Shown here piece by piece: positions 1-5,128 of a stretch of DNA of 5,128 nt. The stretch comes from Chitinophagaceae bacterium (lineage in GTDB: Bacteria; Bacteroidota; Bacteroidia; Chitinophagales; Chitinophagaceae), in assembly GCA_025455245.1 (NCBI GenBank), contig JALOMX010000189.1:1-5128 (forward strand). Direction: 5' to 3'. Positions within the stretch are counted from its first letter, which is position 1; each line of letters opens with the position of its first letter. The translations under genes and the position numbers were made by a program. The notes under the pieces were generated by a model. That model was not told where the DNA came from and did not search any database. It worked only from the letters and a program-made list of their open reading frames with translations.

Positions 1-2
1 AA

Positions 3-62
3 GGCCTGAAGGAAATGACTAGCATCCAACCCTTACAGATGATTTACACGGGAAACCTTTAA
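3..62 (+). CDS. Possible C-terminal end of an unidentified protein (partial)
   Basis: This is the only plus-strand frame open from the left edge; it reads GLKEMTSIQPLQMIYTGNL and stops at TAA (60-62). The other two plus frames hit stops within 21 bases. Nineteen codons are too few to name a family. Support comes from layout: a hairpin (64-83) starts right after the stop, and a strong terminator (103-140) follows, as expected if a plus-strand gene converges on mdh here. It could equally be chance read-through of non-coding DNA. Confidence 0.35.
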   Translation, partial: GLKEMTSIQPLQMIYTGNL

Positions 63-63
63 C

Positions 64-83
64 AACTATTGCATCCAATAGTT
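64..83. repeat. Perfect 8-bp inverted repeat (hairpin)
   Basis: The arms AACTATTG and CAATAGTT are exactly complementary around a four-base CATC loop. The hairpin begins one base after the stop codon of the possible partial gene. It has no T-run after it, so it is not a classical terminator by itself; it may protect a 3' end or be part of a double 3' structure with the hairpin at 103-140. Confidence 0.5.
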
Positions 84-102
84 TCACATAGATGATGAGT
101 AA

Positions 103-140
103 AATAAACCGCCGCGCTTTTTAAAGTGCGGCGGTTTATT
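103..140. terminator. Strong intrinsic terminator at the 3' end of mdh, probably bidirectional
   Basis: The left arm AATAAACCGCCGC pairs perfectly over 13 bp with GCGGCGGTTTATT, and a further G-U and C-G pair lie inside. The GC-rich core is flanked by A/T on both sides, so each strand has a T-rich 3' arm. It lies 38 bases beyond the mdh stop and would end mdh mRNA on the minus strand. It would also serve any plus-strand gene ending near base 62. Confidence 0.85.
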
Positions 141-177
141 ATAAAAAATTCTTTCTTTATTTAATAATCCCCTTTTA

Positions 178-1107
178 TTAAAGGGTCTTTAAAACTTCGT
201 TCATGCTGCGCACTGCATCAGCACTCTTGTTGAATTCCTGCTTTTCCTGTTCATTTAAATCAAAATCAACGATTTTTTCCCAGCCATTTCTTCCCACAAC
301 AACAGGAACACCAAGACAAATATCCTTTTGTCCATATTCTCCATCCAAGAAAACACAGCATGTTTGAAGTTTCTTTTCATCCCTAAGAATACTTTCAACC
401 AATAAAGCGCCTGCAGCACCGGGGGCATACCATGCGCTTGTTCCAATCAATTTTGTCAAAGTGGCGCCACCTACCATGGTATCAGCTACAATTTGTTTCT
501 GCTGGTCCTCCGAAAGGAATTGAGTTACAGGTACACTATTCCATGTGGCAAGCCTGATTAATGGAATCATGGTGGTGTCGCCATGGCCTCCGATAACAAC
601 AGCATTCAGATCAGAGGGGCTGCAACCAAGATGTTGACTCAACTGATAGCGGAAACGGCTGCTGTCAAGGGTTCCGCCCATTCCAATGATCTTATTTTTA
701 GGAAGCCCGGTACTTTGAAGCGCCAGATAAGTCATAGTATCCATTGGGTTGCTGATCACGATAATGATGGTATCGGGGCTGTATTTTAAAATGTTTTCGC
801 ATACACTTTTTACAATGCCTGCATTAACGCCAATCAGTTCTTCACGCGTCATTCCGGGTTTCCTTGGCAAACCGCTTGTTATAACCACCACATCACTTCC
901 GGCAGTTTTGCTGTAATCGTTTGTGGTACCTACAATTTTTGTATCAAACCCAAGCAATTGAGCCGTTTGCATCATATCCTGCGCTTTGCCTTCAGCAACT
1001 CCTTCTTTTATATCAAGCAGAACCAATTCTGTACATAATTCTTTCCGGGCAATATTATCAGCACAGGTAGCGCCCACTGCACCTGCACCTACAACGGTTA
1101 CTTTCAT
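178..1107 (-). CDS. mdh: Malate dehydrogenase, LDH-type (NAD-dependent)
   Basis: It oxidises malate to oxaloacetate with NAD in the cytoplasm, a TCA-cycle step. At 309 residues it has the usual length of the LDH-like MDH class. The Rossmann motif G7-A-G-A-V-G12 opens the protein, and D32 at the end of the second strand (LLD) indicates NAD rather than NADP. The active-site loop LPRKPGMTR supplies R82 and R88; arginine at the first position is the malate rather than lactate signature. N120 lies in ISNPMD, the pair D148/R151 in LDSSRFR, and the catalytic H175 in GGHGDTTM. The ATG start fits because the nucleotide-binding strand begins at residue 2. No Shine-Dalgarno is visible, as usual in Bacteroidota. 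A promoter lies 33 bases upstream and a hairpin terminator downstream. The redoxin gene is 72 bases upstream on the same strand, but no functional link is evident. Family and specificity are well supported. Confidence 0.97.
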   Translation of the reverse strand: MKVTVVGAGAVGATCADNIARKELCTELVLLDIKEGVAEGKAQDMMQTAQLLGFDTKIVGTTNDYSKTAGSDVVVITSGLPRKPGMTREELIGVNAGIVKSVCENILKYSPDTIIIVISNPMDTMTYLALQSTGLPKNKIIGMGGTLDSSRFRYQLSQHLGCSPSDLNAVVIGGHGDTTMIPLIRLATWNSVPVTQFLSEDQQKQIVADTMVGGATLTKLIGTSAWYAPGAAGALLVESILRDEKKLQTCCVFLDGEYGQKDICLGVPVVVGRNGWEKIVDFDLNEQEKQEFNKSADAVRSMNEVLKTL

Positions 1108-1140
1108 AAATTATCAATTATTTTTTGATTTATAGGTTCG

Positions 1141-1148
1141 CAAATATA
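1141..1148 (-). promoter_or_regulatory. mdh promoter, Bacteroidota -7 element
   Basis: Read on the minus strand this is TATATTTG, an exact match to the Bacteroidota primary-sigma -7 consensus TAnnTTTG. It leaves 33 bases to the mdh ATG, a normal leader length. The -33 region about 20 bases further upstream is poor (TTAT instead of TTTG). It sits between the redoxin stop and mdh, so mdh can be transcribed independently. Confidence 0.6.
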
Positions 1149-1179
1149 ATAACTTAAATCCACGCTATAAGGGCTCACT

Positions 1180-1710
1180 CTATTCATTTAACCCAAAAAT
1201 GGCTGTGTAAAGCTTTTCAGGTTTTACATTGGTTTCAAAGTGATTTTTATACATCCCTGCCTTATCATAAATAAAAATCCCCGGGAGGGTTTTCAATTCG
1301 AAAAAACTTCCCATGGAAAATGTTGAATCGTAGCCAAACTTAATGTTGGTAAATTTTTCAATGGCATACTCATTCAGAAATGACTTTGAGTCCTCAAAAG
1401 GATATGACGTCACAAAAAGGAACTGAACATCTTTAAATGATTTCATGTTTGCCGTCAAATCCTCGGTTTGTTTTTGGCAATGGTGGCAGGTTGGAGAAAA
1501 ATAGATAATAACAGACGGTTTTCCCTTTTTCAGAATCTCAGTGCTGGAAAAGGGGGCTCCTACAGATGAGATCAGCCGGAATGAAGGGAATTCAGGTAAC
1601 TTTCTGAACAAGGGTTGAGAATAACCGTTCCAAAAGATCATTTGAAAAAAAGCGAAAAATACCAGCCTGTAAAAAAAATGGCTAACTGATGTTATGTTTT
1701 GCGACTCCAT
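1180..1710 (-). CDS. Exported thioredoxin-like (TlpA/AhpC-TSA type) redoxin with CHHC active site
   Basis: This is probably a periplasmic or membrane-tethered thiol-disulfide oxidoreductase; its partner is unknown. Residues 11-31 form an aromatic-rich hydrophobic stretch after H11 and R15, ending GYS-QP, which suggests a signal peptide cut near S31 or an uncleaved anchor. The thioredoxin fold follows: strand SVIIYF (66-71), active site FSPTCHHCQ with C75 and C78, strand VQFLFVTS (95-102), and the cis-proline loop LKTLPGIFIYD with P143. The FSPxCxxC pattern is typical of Bacteroidota redoxins; HH between the cysteines is less usual than GP, PP or EH. At 176 residues it is a single-domain protein without the long N-terminal domain seen in some Bacteroidota TlpA relatives. 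The ATG at 1710 was chosen because the next methionine (M24) would cut away most of the hydrophobic segment. It lies 72 bases before mdh with no terminator seen between, so read-through into mdh is possible. Fold is confident; substrate and exact class are not. Confidence 0.85.
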   Translation of the reverse strand: MESQNITSVSHFFYRLVFFAFFQMIFWNGYSQPLFRKLPEFPSFRLISSVGAPFSSTEILKKGKPSVIIYFSPTCHHCQKQTEDLTANMKSFKDVQFLFVTSYPFEDSKSFLNEYAIEKFTNIKFGYDSTFSMGSFFELKTLPGIFIYDKAGMYKNHFETNVKPEKLYTAIFGLNE

Positions 1711-1745
1711 GACAACTAATTATTGTGCAGATATCAGATGATTTT

Positions 1746-1753
1746 CAAAAATC
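1746..1753 (-). promoter_or_regulatory. Candidate -7 element for the redoxin gene
   Basis: The minus strand reads GATTTTTG, seven of eight positions matching TAnnTTTG (first T replaced by G). It leaves 35 bases to the redoxin ATG, almost the same leader as mdh. A TTG lies 16 bases further upstream, slightly closer than the usual -33 spacing. The site overlaps one copy of a 10-base direct repeat. AT-rich DNA makes chance matches likely. Confidence 0.3.
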
Positions 1754-1806
1754 AGCAAAATTTCAACCACAACTAACAGATTTTTAATTAAATAGGAAAA
1801 TCAGCA
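1748..1806 (+). repeat. 10-base direct repeat pair in the divergent promoter region
   Basis: AAAATCAGCA occurs exactly at 1748-1757 and again at 1797-1806, with starts 49 bases apart. A 10-base palindrome, TTTAATTAAA (1783-1792), lies between them. Both copies sit in the spacer between the divergent redoxin and lipoprotein genes. They could be binding sites for a regulator of either gene, or chance in AT-rich DNA. Confidence 0.4.
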
Positions 1807-1854
1807 GTTTTAAAAAAGTGACAATTATCATTTTTTTTTGATTTTTTTAGATGG

Positions 1855-1862
1855 TACTTTTA
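1855..1862 (+). promoter_or_regulatory. Weak candidate -7 element for the lipoprotein gene
   Basis: TACTTTTA matches TAnnTTTG except for the last base and lies 20 bases before the lipoprotein ATG. A TTTG at 1837-1840 would be the -33 box, but the gap of 14 bases is shorter than normal. Just upstream are runs of nine T (1831-1839) and seven T (1842-1848), which may bend the DNA or raise promoter activity. No better match was found in the spacer. Confidence 0.22.
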
Positions 1863-1882
1863 CCTTCTAAAACAAGTCATCT

Positions 1883-3172
1883 ATGAAACCATTTAAAACT
1901 TTAGGAGGCGTAGCTCTTTCTGTCTCCGCCCTAATTTTTGCAACGTCCTGTAACAAATCACTTGATGAAAAAGGCGATCGCGATGTTGCTATGCTTGAAA
2001 CAAGTTCCTGCGGCAACTGTGGTCCATTCATTAACCTCCAAACCAAACAAGGTAGTTCTGACAACTTCTTCTGGATCGGAGCTAAAAATGATATGGCCGG
2101 CAGGCAAGGATTTAGCGGAACAAACTTCTCCGACAACAAGTATTTTGATGTAACAGCAATGGGTGGTTCACCCAATCTAGGTAACAACGGCGGTATTGGT
2201 GTAATGGGTGCCGGAGAAACCGGAGTTAACATGAATGCCATTAACGTTGGTGAGTCACTGAGCCTAAAGCTTTCATCTTGCATGGCAAATTATTTAATGA
2301 CCGGATTTGATATGATCCTTCACGCTGGTAACACTACCGGTACTATGGAACTTAAAGTAAACGGTGTAACAGATACCACTTTGACTTTTACCTCACCTTC
2401 CGGTCCTTCAAAGAATTTTGGTGTTAGCTATCTTGCAAGCTTTACAGAAAATGTAATTAATTATTTTGACGAAATCGTAATCAGTGTTACTGCTGGTCGC
2501 GTTCAATTACAAGGTTTCCAGCCTAATGCTAATCAAGGTCTTCTGAAGCCAGGTCGTTTCTATCTTGCCAATGTTCAGGAAGCTGTAAGGATGCGTAATG
2601 CTGCTGTTGCAGGTGGAACGTATTACATTAACCAAGGTGAATTCCCTGCTGAAGTAAATACTGCTGACCGTCAATTTAAGGAAACCGGTAACGGAGATGG
2701 TTTTGGTAACTATGCTACCGGCACAGGTAAAGAATGGTTAGTTCTTTCTTCAAACCAAGGCGGTCTAGTTCATTGGGAAGTTGATGGCAACCGTATTGGC
2801 GTTCTGACTGACAAAAATGATCCGCTTCAAACAGACGGTCGTTATATAGATCAGGGTGAAGAGTTGATTATCACTCCGGGTGCTGATTTCCCTTCAACTC
2901 ACTTCGATGCATTTGAATTCAGGGTTGCTTCTCAAAGCATTTCAGGACAGGTTCTGAATGTTGAACTTTATGATGGTGCAACTATGGTAGGTTCCGGAAT
3001 GAGTTTATCAGGTGACCAAACTTATGCTCTGTTCTATGGTACACGTCCATTTGACAAGATCGTTATCAAGGGTAGCACTGCTGCTCCTGCTAACAGGATT
3101 GGTGTAGGCCGTCCGGGTGTAAGGGTATTGACTGCATTCCCTGCATGTTACCTGCCTTCAAATCCAGGTTGA
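1883..3172 (+). CDS. Secreted lipoprotein of unknown family with two related modules
   Basis: I do not recognise a family. Residues 1-23 are a lipoprotein signal: K2/K5, a hydrophobic core, then ATS-C23, followed by NKSLDEK. This predicts an envelope lipoprotein; the Lys and acidic residues after the cysteine only loosely resemble the Bacteroidota surface-export signal. The mature part is rich in Gly, Asn, Thr and Ser with alternating beta-strand patterns and no internal membrane segment. Two modules look homologous by eye: IGV (105), INVGESLSLKL (120-130), GFDMIL (141-146) and FDEIVIS (195-201) recur as IGV (306), IDQGEELII (322-330), AFEFRV (343-348) and FDKIVIK (390-396). The first three landmarks are offset by about 202 residues and the last by 195. 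A linker (about 212-282) containing GNGDGFGNY separates them. Besides C23 there are four cysteines, C43-x-x-C46, C133 and C422, possibly disulfides. Codons favour GGT, GCT and CGT, hinting at good expression. It is monocistronic, divergent from the redoxin and ends at a strong terminator. Beta-sandwich adhesion or carbohydrate binding is only a guess. Confidence 0.9.
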   Translation: MKPFKTLGGVALSVSALIFATSCNKSLDEKGDRDVAMLETSSCGNCGPFINLQTKQGSSDNFFWIGAKNDMAGRQGFSGTNFSDNKYFDVTAMGGSPNLGNNGGIGVMGAGETGVNMNAINVGESLSLKLSSCMANYLMTGFDMILHAGNTTGTMELKVNGVTDTTLTFTSPSGPSKNFGVSYLASFTENVINYFDEIVISVTAGRVQLQGFQPNANQGLLKPGRFYLANVQEAVRMRNAAVAGGTYYINQGEFPAEVNTADRQFKETGNGDGFGNYATGTGKEWLVLSSNQGGLVHWEVDGNRIGVLTDKNDPLQTDGRYIDQGEELIITPGADFPSTHFDAFEFRVASQSISGQVLNVELYDGATMVGSGMSLSGDQTYALFYGTRPFDKIVIKGSTAAPANRIGVGRPGVRVLTAFPACYLPSNPG

Positions 3173-3184
3173 TAATTTCTTAAA

Positions 3185-3234
3185 TTTTTAAAATAAAAAG
3201 CGCGCTGGTTTCAGCGCGTTTTTTATTTTAAAAA
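3185..3234. terminator. Very strong intrinsic terminator after the lipoprotein gene
   Basis: The core CGCGCTG (3201-3207) pairs with CAGCGCG (3212-3218) around a GTTT loop. It extends through a G-U pair and A/T pairs to about 23 bp in all, with an A-rich left arm and T-rich right arm. It starts 12 bases after the lipoprotein stop. The symmetry of A and T runs means it could also block transcripts arriving from pepP. Confidence 0.93.
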
Positions 3235-3253
3235 ATTCATGATAAACGTCGTG

Positions 3254-3282
3254 CAAATGGACCATACCCCGTATGTCCTTTG
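3254..3282. repeat. Imperfect hairpin in the convergent spacer
   Basis: CATAC (3263-3267) pairs with GTATG (3271-3275) across a CCC loop. The stem continues with GGA/TCC and CAAA/TTTG after single-base bulges at 3262 and 3258, about 12 bp in total. It has no T-run on either side. It sits between the two terminators, followed by a small perfect palindrome (ATAATT-C-AATTAT, 3290-3302) and a run of eight C (3307-3314). Function unknown; it may be a degenerate intergenic palindromic element. Confidence 0.4.
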
Positions 3283-3335
3283 GAAAATGATAATTCAATT
3301 ATACCGCCCCCCCCTTTGTCATGAGATGGGATCAC

Positions 3336-3359
3336 AAAAAAGTCCCGCCTAAGCGGGAC
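3336..3359 (-). terminator. Intrinsic terminator of pepP
   Basis: GTCCCGC (3342-3348) and GCGGGAC (3353-3359) form a perfect 7-bp GC-rich stem with a four-base loop. On the minus strand it is followed directly by six T (complement of 3336-3341). It lies about 30 bases past the pepP stop codon. The run on the other side is A on the plus strand, so it acts in the pepP direction only. Confidence 0.92.
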
Positions 3360-3389
3360 AGAAAAAAACGTCTTCATTAGCCATAGAGC

Positions 3390-4688
3390 CTAACCTTTCA
3401 TACAGGCTTCTATTTCATCGGTTGTAATTGGAATTCCTTTAAACAAATCAATGTTACCCGATTTTGTAATCCATACATTATTCTCAATCCTGATCCCCAT
3501 TTTTTCTTCCTCGATATAGATACCGGGTTCAATGGTAAATAGCATACCCGGCTTTATAGGTTCGGTTCTTGTACCAAGATCGTGAACATCTACACCAAGG
3601 TGATGACTAATACCATGATATAGATATTTTCTAAAAGGCCTCGTTTCAAGCTCATCCCTGTTTTCATTTTTTACATCTTCCCTTTTCAAAAGACCAATCT
3701 TAAGGAATTGCTTTGTAGCTTCATCACCCACCTTATTGGTATAGTCAACAATGCTGATGCCGGGCTTGAGAATTGTTTTGGCATAATTGTGTAAATGAAG
3801 ACATGCGTCAAAAACCTCCTTCTGCCTTTTGGTAAATTTTCCGTTTACCGGAATGGTTCGAGTAAGATCGGCGCAATACCCCCCATAATTAGCCCCAAAA
3901 TCCATCAAAAGCAGTTCGCCGCTTTTACACTCTTCGTTATTACTTACATAATGCAAAGTTCTGGCGCGGTCACCGCTCGCAATAATGCTGCCATAGGCTT
4001 CGCCTTTTGCCCTGTTTCGTAAAAACTCATGTACGATTTCAGCTTCAATTTCATGTTCAAAAACACCCGGTTTAACAAAATTCATTACCCTTCTGAATGC
4101 CTTGTGGGTAATGTCAATGGCTATTTTTAAAACATCCACTTCTTCTTTGGTCTTTATTGCCCTGAGTTCCTTCATGAGACGGGCGCTCCTTTCATAATTA
4201 TGCAAGGGGAACCTCAATTTCATCTGTTGGGCATATCGATAGTCTCTTGTTTCAAGTAAAGTCCCCTTCCGATCATTTTCATTGGTATTCAGGTAAATAG
4301 TATCTGCAAGGTGAATCCATTGTTGTAATAATCCATCAATGCTATCAAGCCATACAACCTTTTGGATTCCACTGATTGCAATTCCTTCTTCAGCACGCAA
4401 TCTTTTTCCATCCCATTTTTCTTTTAGCTCATTTGGCCTTACCAACACGAGCACTTCACGGTATTTCGGATCAGGGTTGTCAGGGTAGAAAACAACCATT
4501 GTATCCTCCTGTTCGATACCGGTAAGCCAATACAGGTCGCTGTTTTGTTGAAATCGATATAATGCATCTCCGTTGGAGGGTACTTCATCATTGCTATTGA
4601 ATACAGCAATGCTGTTAGGCTTCATTTTTTTAATAAAACGTTGCCTGTTCTGTATAAAAATTTTTGAATTCAATGGCAAATGTTTCAT
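3390..4688 (-). CDS. pepP: Xaa-Pro aminopeptidase (aminopeptidase P, M24B)
   Basis: It removes the N-terminal residue from peptides with proline second, using a two-metal (typically Mn) centre, and probably serves cytoplasmic peptide turnover. No signal peptide is seen. At 432 residues it is close to E. coli PepP (440). The N-terminal half (about 8-140) is the creatinase-like AMP_N domain, with RFQQNSDLYWLTGI (45-58). The pita-bread catalytic domain runs from about 175 to the end and keeps all five metal ligands: D263 (LMDFGA), D274 (CADLTRT), H362 (HGISHHLG), E387 (FTIEPGIY) and E402 (GIRIENN). The supporting H246, H358, H369 and R400 are also present. The spacing between E387 and E402 is shorter than in E. 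coli, a loop difference. The ATG at 4688 was chosen as the most upstream in-frame start; M22 is a less likely alternative because it would remove the helix that opens the AMP_N domain. It is flanked by a terminator on each side, so it is probably monocistronic. The gene name is confident; fine substrate preference is not. Confidence 0.95.
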   Translation of the reverse strand: MKHLPLNSKIFIQNRQRFIKKMKPNSIAVFNSNDEVPSNGDALYRFQQNSDLYWLTGIEQEDTMVVFYPDNPDPKYREVLVLVRPNELKEKWDGKRLRAEEGIAISGIQKVVWLDSIDGLLQQWIHLADTIYLNTNENDRKGTLLETRDYRYAQQMKLRFPLHNYERSARLMKELRAIKTKEEVDVLKIAIDITHKAFRRVMNFVKPGVFEHEIEAEIVHEFLRNRAKGEAYGSIIASGDRARTLHYVSNNEECKSGELLLMDFGANYGGYCADLTRTIPVNGKFTKRQKEVFDACLHLHNYAKTILKPGISIVDYTNKVGDEATKQFLKIGLLKREDVKNENRDELETRPFRKYLYHGISHHLGVDVHDLGTRTEPIKPGMLFTIEPGIYIEEEKMGIRIENNVWITKSGNIDLFKGIPITTDEIEACMKG

Positions 4689-4708
4689 CGCTTTTAAATT
4701 TTAGTTGG

Positions 4709-4735
4709 TAAATGTAATTATTGATAAGCGTGCAA
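4709..4735 (-). promoter_or_regulatory. Weak candidate promoter for pepP
   Basis: On the minus strand TACATTTA (4709-4716) differs from TAnnTTTG only at the last base. It leaves 20 bases to the pepP ATG. A TTG (4733-4735) lies 16 bases upstream of it, slightly close for a -33 box. A promoter is expected here because the ppdK terminator stands immediately upstream. Confidence 0.3.
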
Positions 4736-4740
4736 TGTAT

Positions 4741-4770
4741 TAAAAACAAAGGCTGCCTTAACAGACAGCC
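4741..4770 (-). terminator. Intrinsic terminator of ppdK
   Basis: Read on the minus strand, GGCTG pairs with CAGCC, with two further pairs beyond a mismatch (hairpin 4751-4770), followed by TTTGTTTTTA. It begins about 25 bases past the ppdK stop. It separates ppdK from pepP, which otherwise lie only 107 bases apart on the same strand. Confidence 0.85.
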
Positions 4771-4795
4771 AGTGTTTATAAAAACCCACACACTA

Positions 4796-5128
4796 TTACT
4801 TTTTAACCGTTCCGGGCTTTTTTACCGAAACCTTAATAGGCTTAGCCTTGGCGGCCTTCTGCTTTCTTGGGTCTTCGATAGCAGCATGCGCAGCAGCAAG
4901 CCTTGCTATTGGCACCCTGAAAGGCGAGCAGCTCACGTAATTCATCCCTACTTTATGGCAAAACTTAACACTTTCCGGGTCTCCGCCATGTTCACCGCAA
5001 ATTCCGACCTTTAAGTTAGGCTTGGTAAATCTGCCTCGTTCGGTACCAAATTTTATCAGTTCGCCGATGCCCTCCTGATCAATTGTTTGGAAGGGATCGT
5101 CCGGTAAAATTTTCTGATCGAGGTAATT
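4796..5128 (-). CDS. ppdK: Pyruvate, phosphate dikinase, C-terminal 110 residues (cut by window edge)
   Basis: The enzyme interconverts ATP, phosphate and pyruvate with AMP, pyrophosphate and phosphoenolpyruvate in the cytoplasm, linking glycolysis and gluconeogenesis. Only the end of the C-terminal PEP/pyruvate-binding barrel is present; the ATP-grasp and phosphohistidine domains lie beyond base 5128. The fragment holds the signature [10 protein letters not shown], with the catalytic cysteine at fragment residue 44 (codon 4997-4999; C831 in the Clostridium symbiosum enzyme), then [31 protein letters not shown]. This matches PPDK rather than PEP synthase, whose corresponding motif differs. 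After the last barrel helix (AAIEDPRK) a tail of about 20 residues rich in Lys, Ala and Val follows and ends KPGTVKK. The C. symbiosum enzyme stops close to the end of that helix. The frame is open to the window edge and ends TAA with a second stop (TAG) straight after. A terminator follows. Confidence 0.96.
   Translation of the reverse strand, partial: NYLDQKILPDDPFQTIDQEGIGELIKFGTERGRFTKPNLKVGICGEHGGDPESVKFCHKVGMNYVSCSPFRVPIARLAAAHAAIEDPRKQKAAKAKPIKVSVKKPGTVKK

Noticed and set aside
583..789. Plus-strand open frame of 68 codons
   Set aside because: It lies antisense within mdh, across the codons of the conserved active-site region, and has no family resemblance or start signal.
1952..1975. 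NKSLDEK after the lipidated cysteine as a surface-export signal
   Set aside because: The known Bacteroidota signal places Lys directly before two acidic residues close to the cysteine. Here Ser and Leu intervene, so surface exposure cannot be claimed.
2009..2020. CGNC in the lipoprotein as a thioredoxin-type active site
   Set aside because: There is no thioredoxin fold pattern or cis-proline loop around it, and it sits in a low-complexity segment just after the lipid anchor.
1867..2283. Minus-strand open frame of 138 codons
   Set aside because: It is antisense to the lipoprotein signal peptide and first module. Its Pro/Leu/Ser-rich product is what antisense of Gly/Asn-rich coding sequence gives.
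3795..4022. Plus-strand open frame of 75 codons
   Set aside because: It is antisense to the metal-binding core of pepP, whose conserved residues explain the sequence.
4721..5014. Plus-strand open frame of 97 codons
   Set aside because: It runs through the ppdK terminator and antisense to the PPDK catalytic motif, so it is not a real gene.
1..5128. Mobile element, CRISPR array, tRNA/rRNA or defence system
   Set aside because: No transposase or integrase, no regularly spaced repeats, no cloverleaf or rRNA sequence and no nuclease or toxin-antitoxin genes were seen. The gene set is mostly housekeeping.

Overview
The window looks like ordinary chromosome from a Bacteroidota bacterium, perhaps near Chitinophagales; the rank below phylum is a guess. 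Three things support this. Spacers are AT-rich and genes start without Shine-Dalgarno sequences. A perfect Bacteroidota-type -7 promoter element (TATATTTG) lies 33 bases ahead of mdh. The gene content also fits: an LDH-type malate dehydrogenase, a pyruvate phosphate dikinase, an FSPxCxxC redoxin, and a lipoprotein with a Bacteroidota-style signal ending in SCNK.

Layout, left to right. Bases 3-62 may be the last 19 codons of a plus-strand gene. It faces mdh across a strong hairpin terminator (103-140). mdh (178-1107, minus) encodes an LDH-type malate dehydrogenase with all key residues visible. Upstream on the same strand is an exported thioredoxin-fold protein with a CHHC active site (1180-1710). 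A 172-base AT-rich divergent spacer with weak promoter-like elements and a 10-base direct repeat follows. Next is a plus-strand gene (1883-3172) for a 429-residue secreted lipoprotein of no family I recognise; it appears to be built from two related modules about 200 residues apart. It converges on pepP (3390-4688, minus), an M24B Xaa-Pro aminopeptidase with its metal site intact. The 217-base spacer between them holds two intrinsic terminators, an imperfect hairpin and a run of eight C. The window ends inside ppdK (4796-5128, minus; C-terminal 110 residues), which has the catalytic-cysteine motif and a Lys/Ala-rich tail, and its own terminator before pepP.

The genes appear to be mostly separate transcription units. 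ppdK, pepP, mdh and the lipoprotein gene each end at a clear hairpin. Only the redoxin and mdh (72 bases apart, no terminator seen) could share a transcript, and mdh also has its own promoter. MDH and PPDK both act around the C3/C4 node of central metabolism, PepP trims proline-containing peptides in the cytoplasm, and the redoxin and lipoprotein are envelope proteins. I see no mobile element, CRISPR array, RNA gene or defence system. The least explained item is the duplicated lipoprotein.
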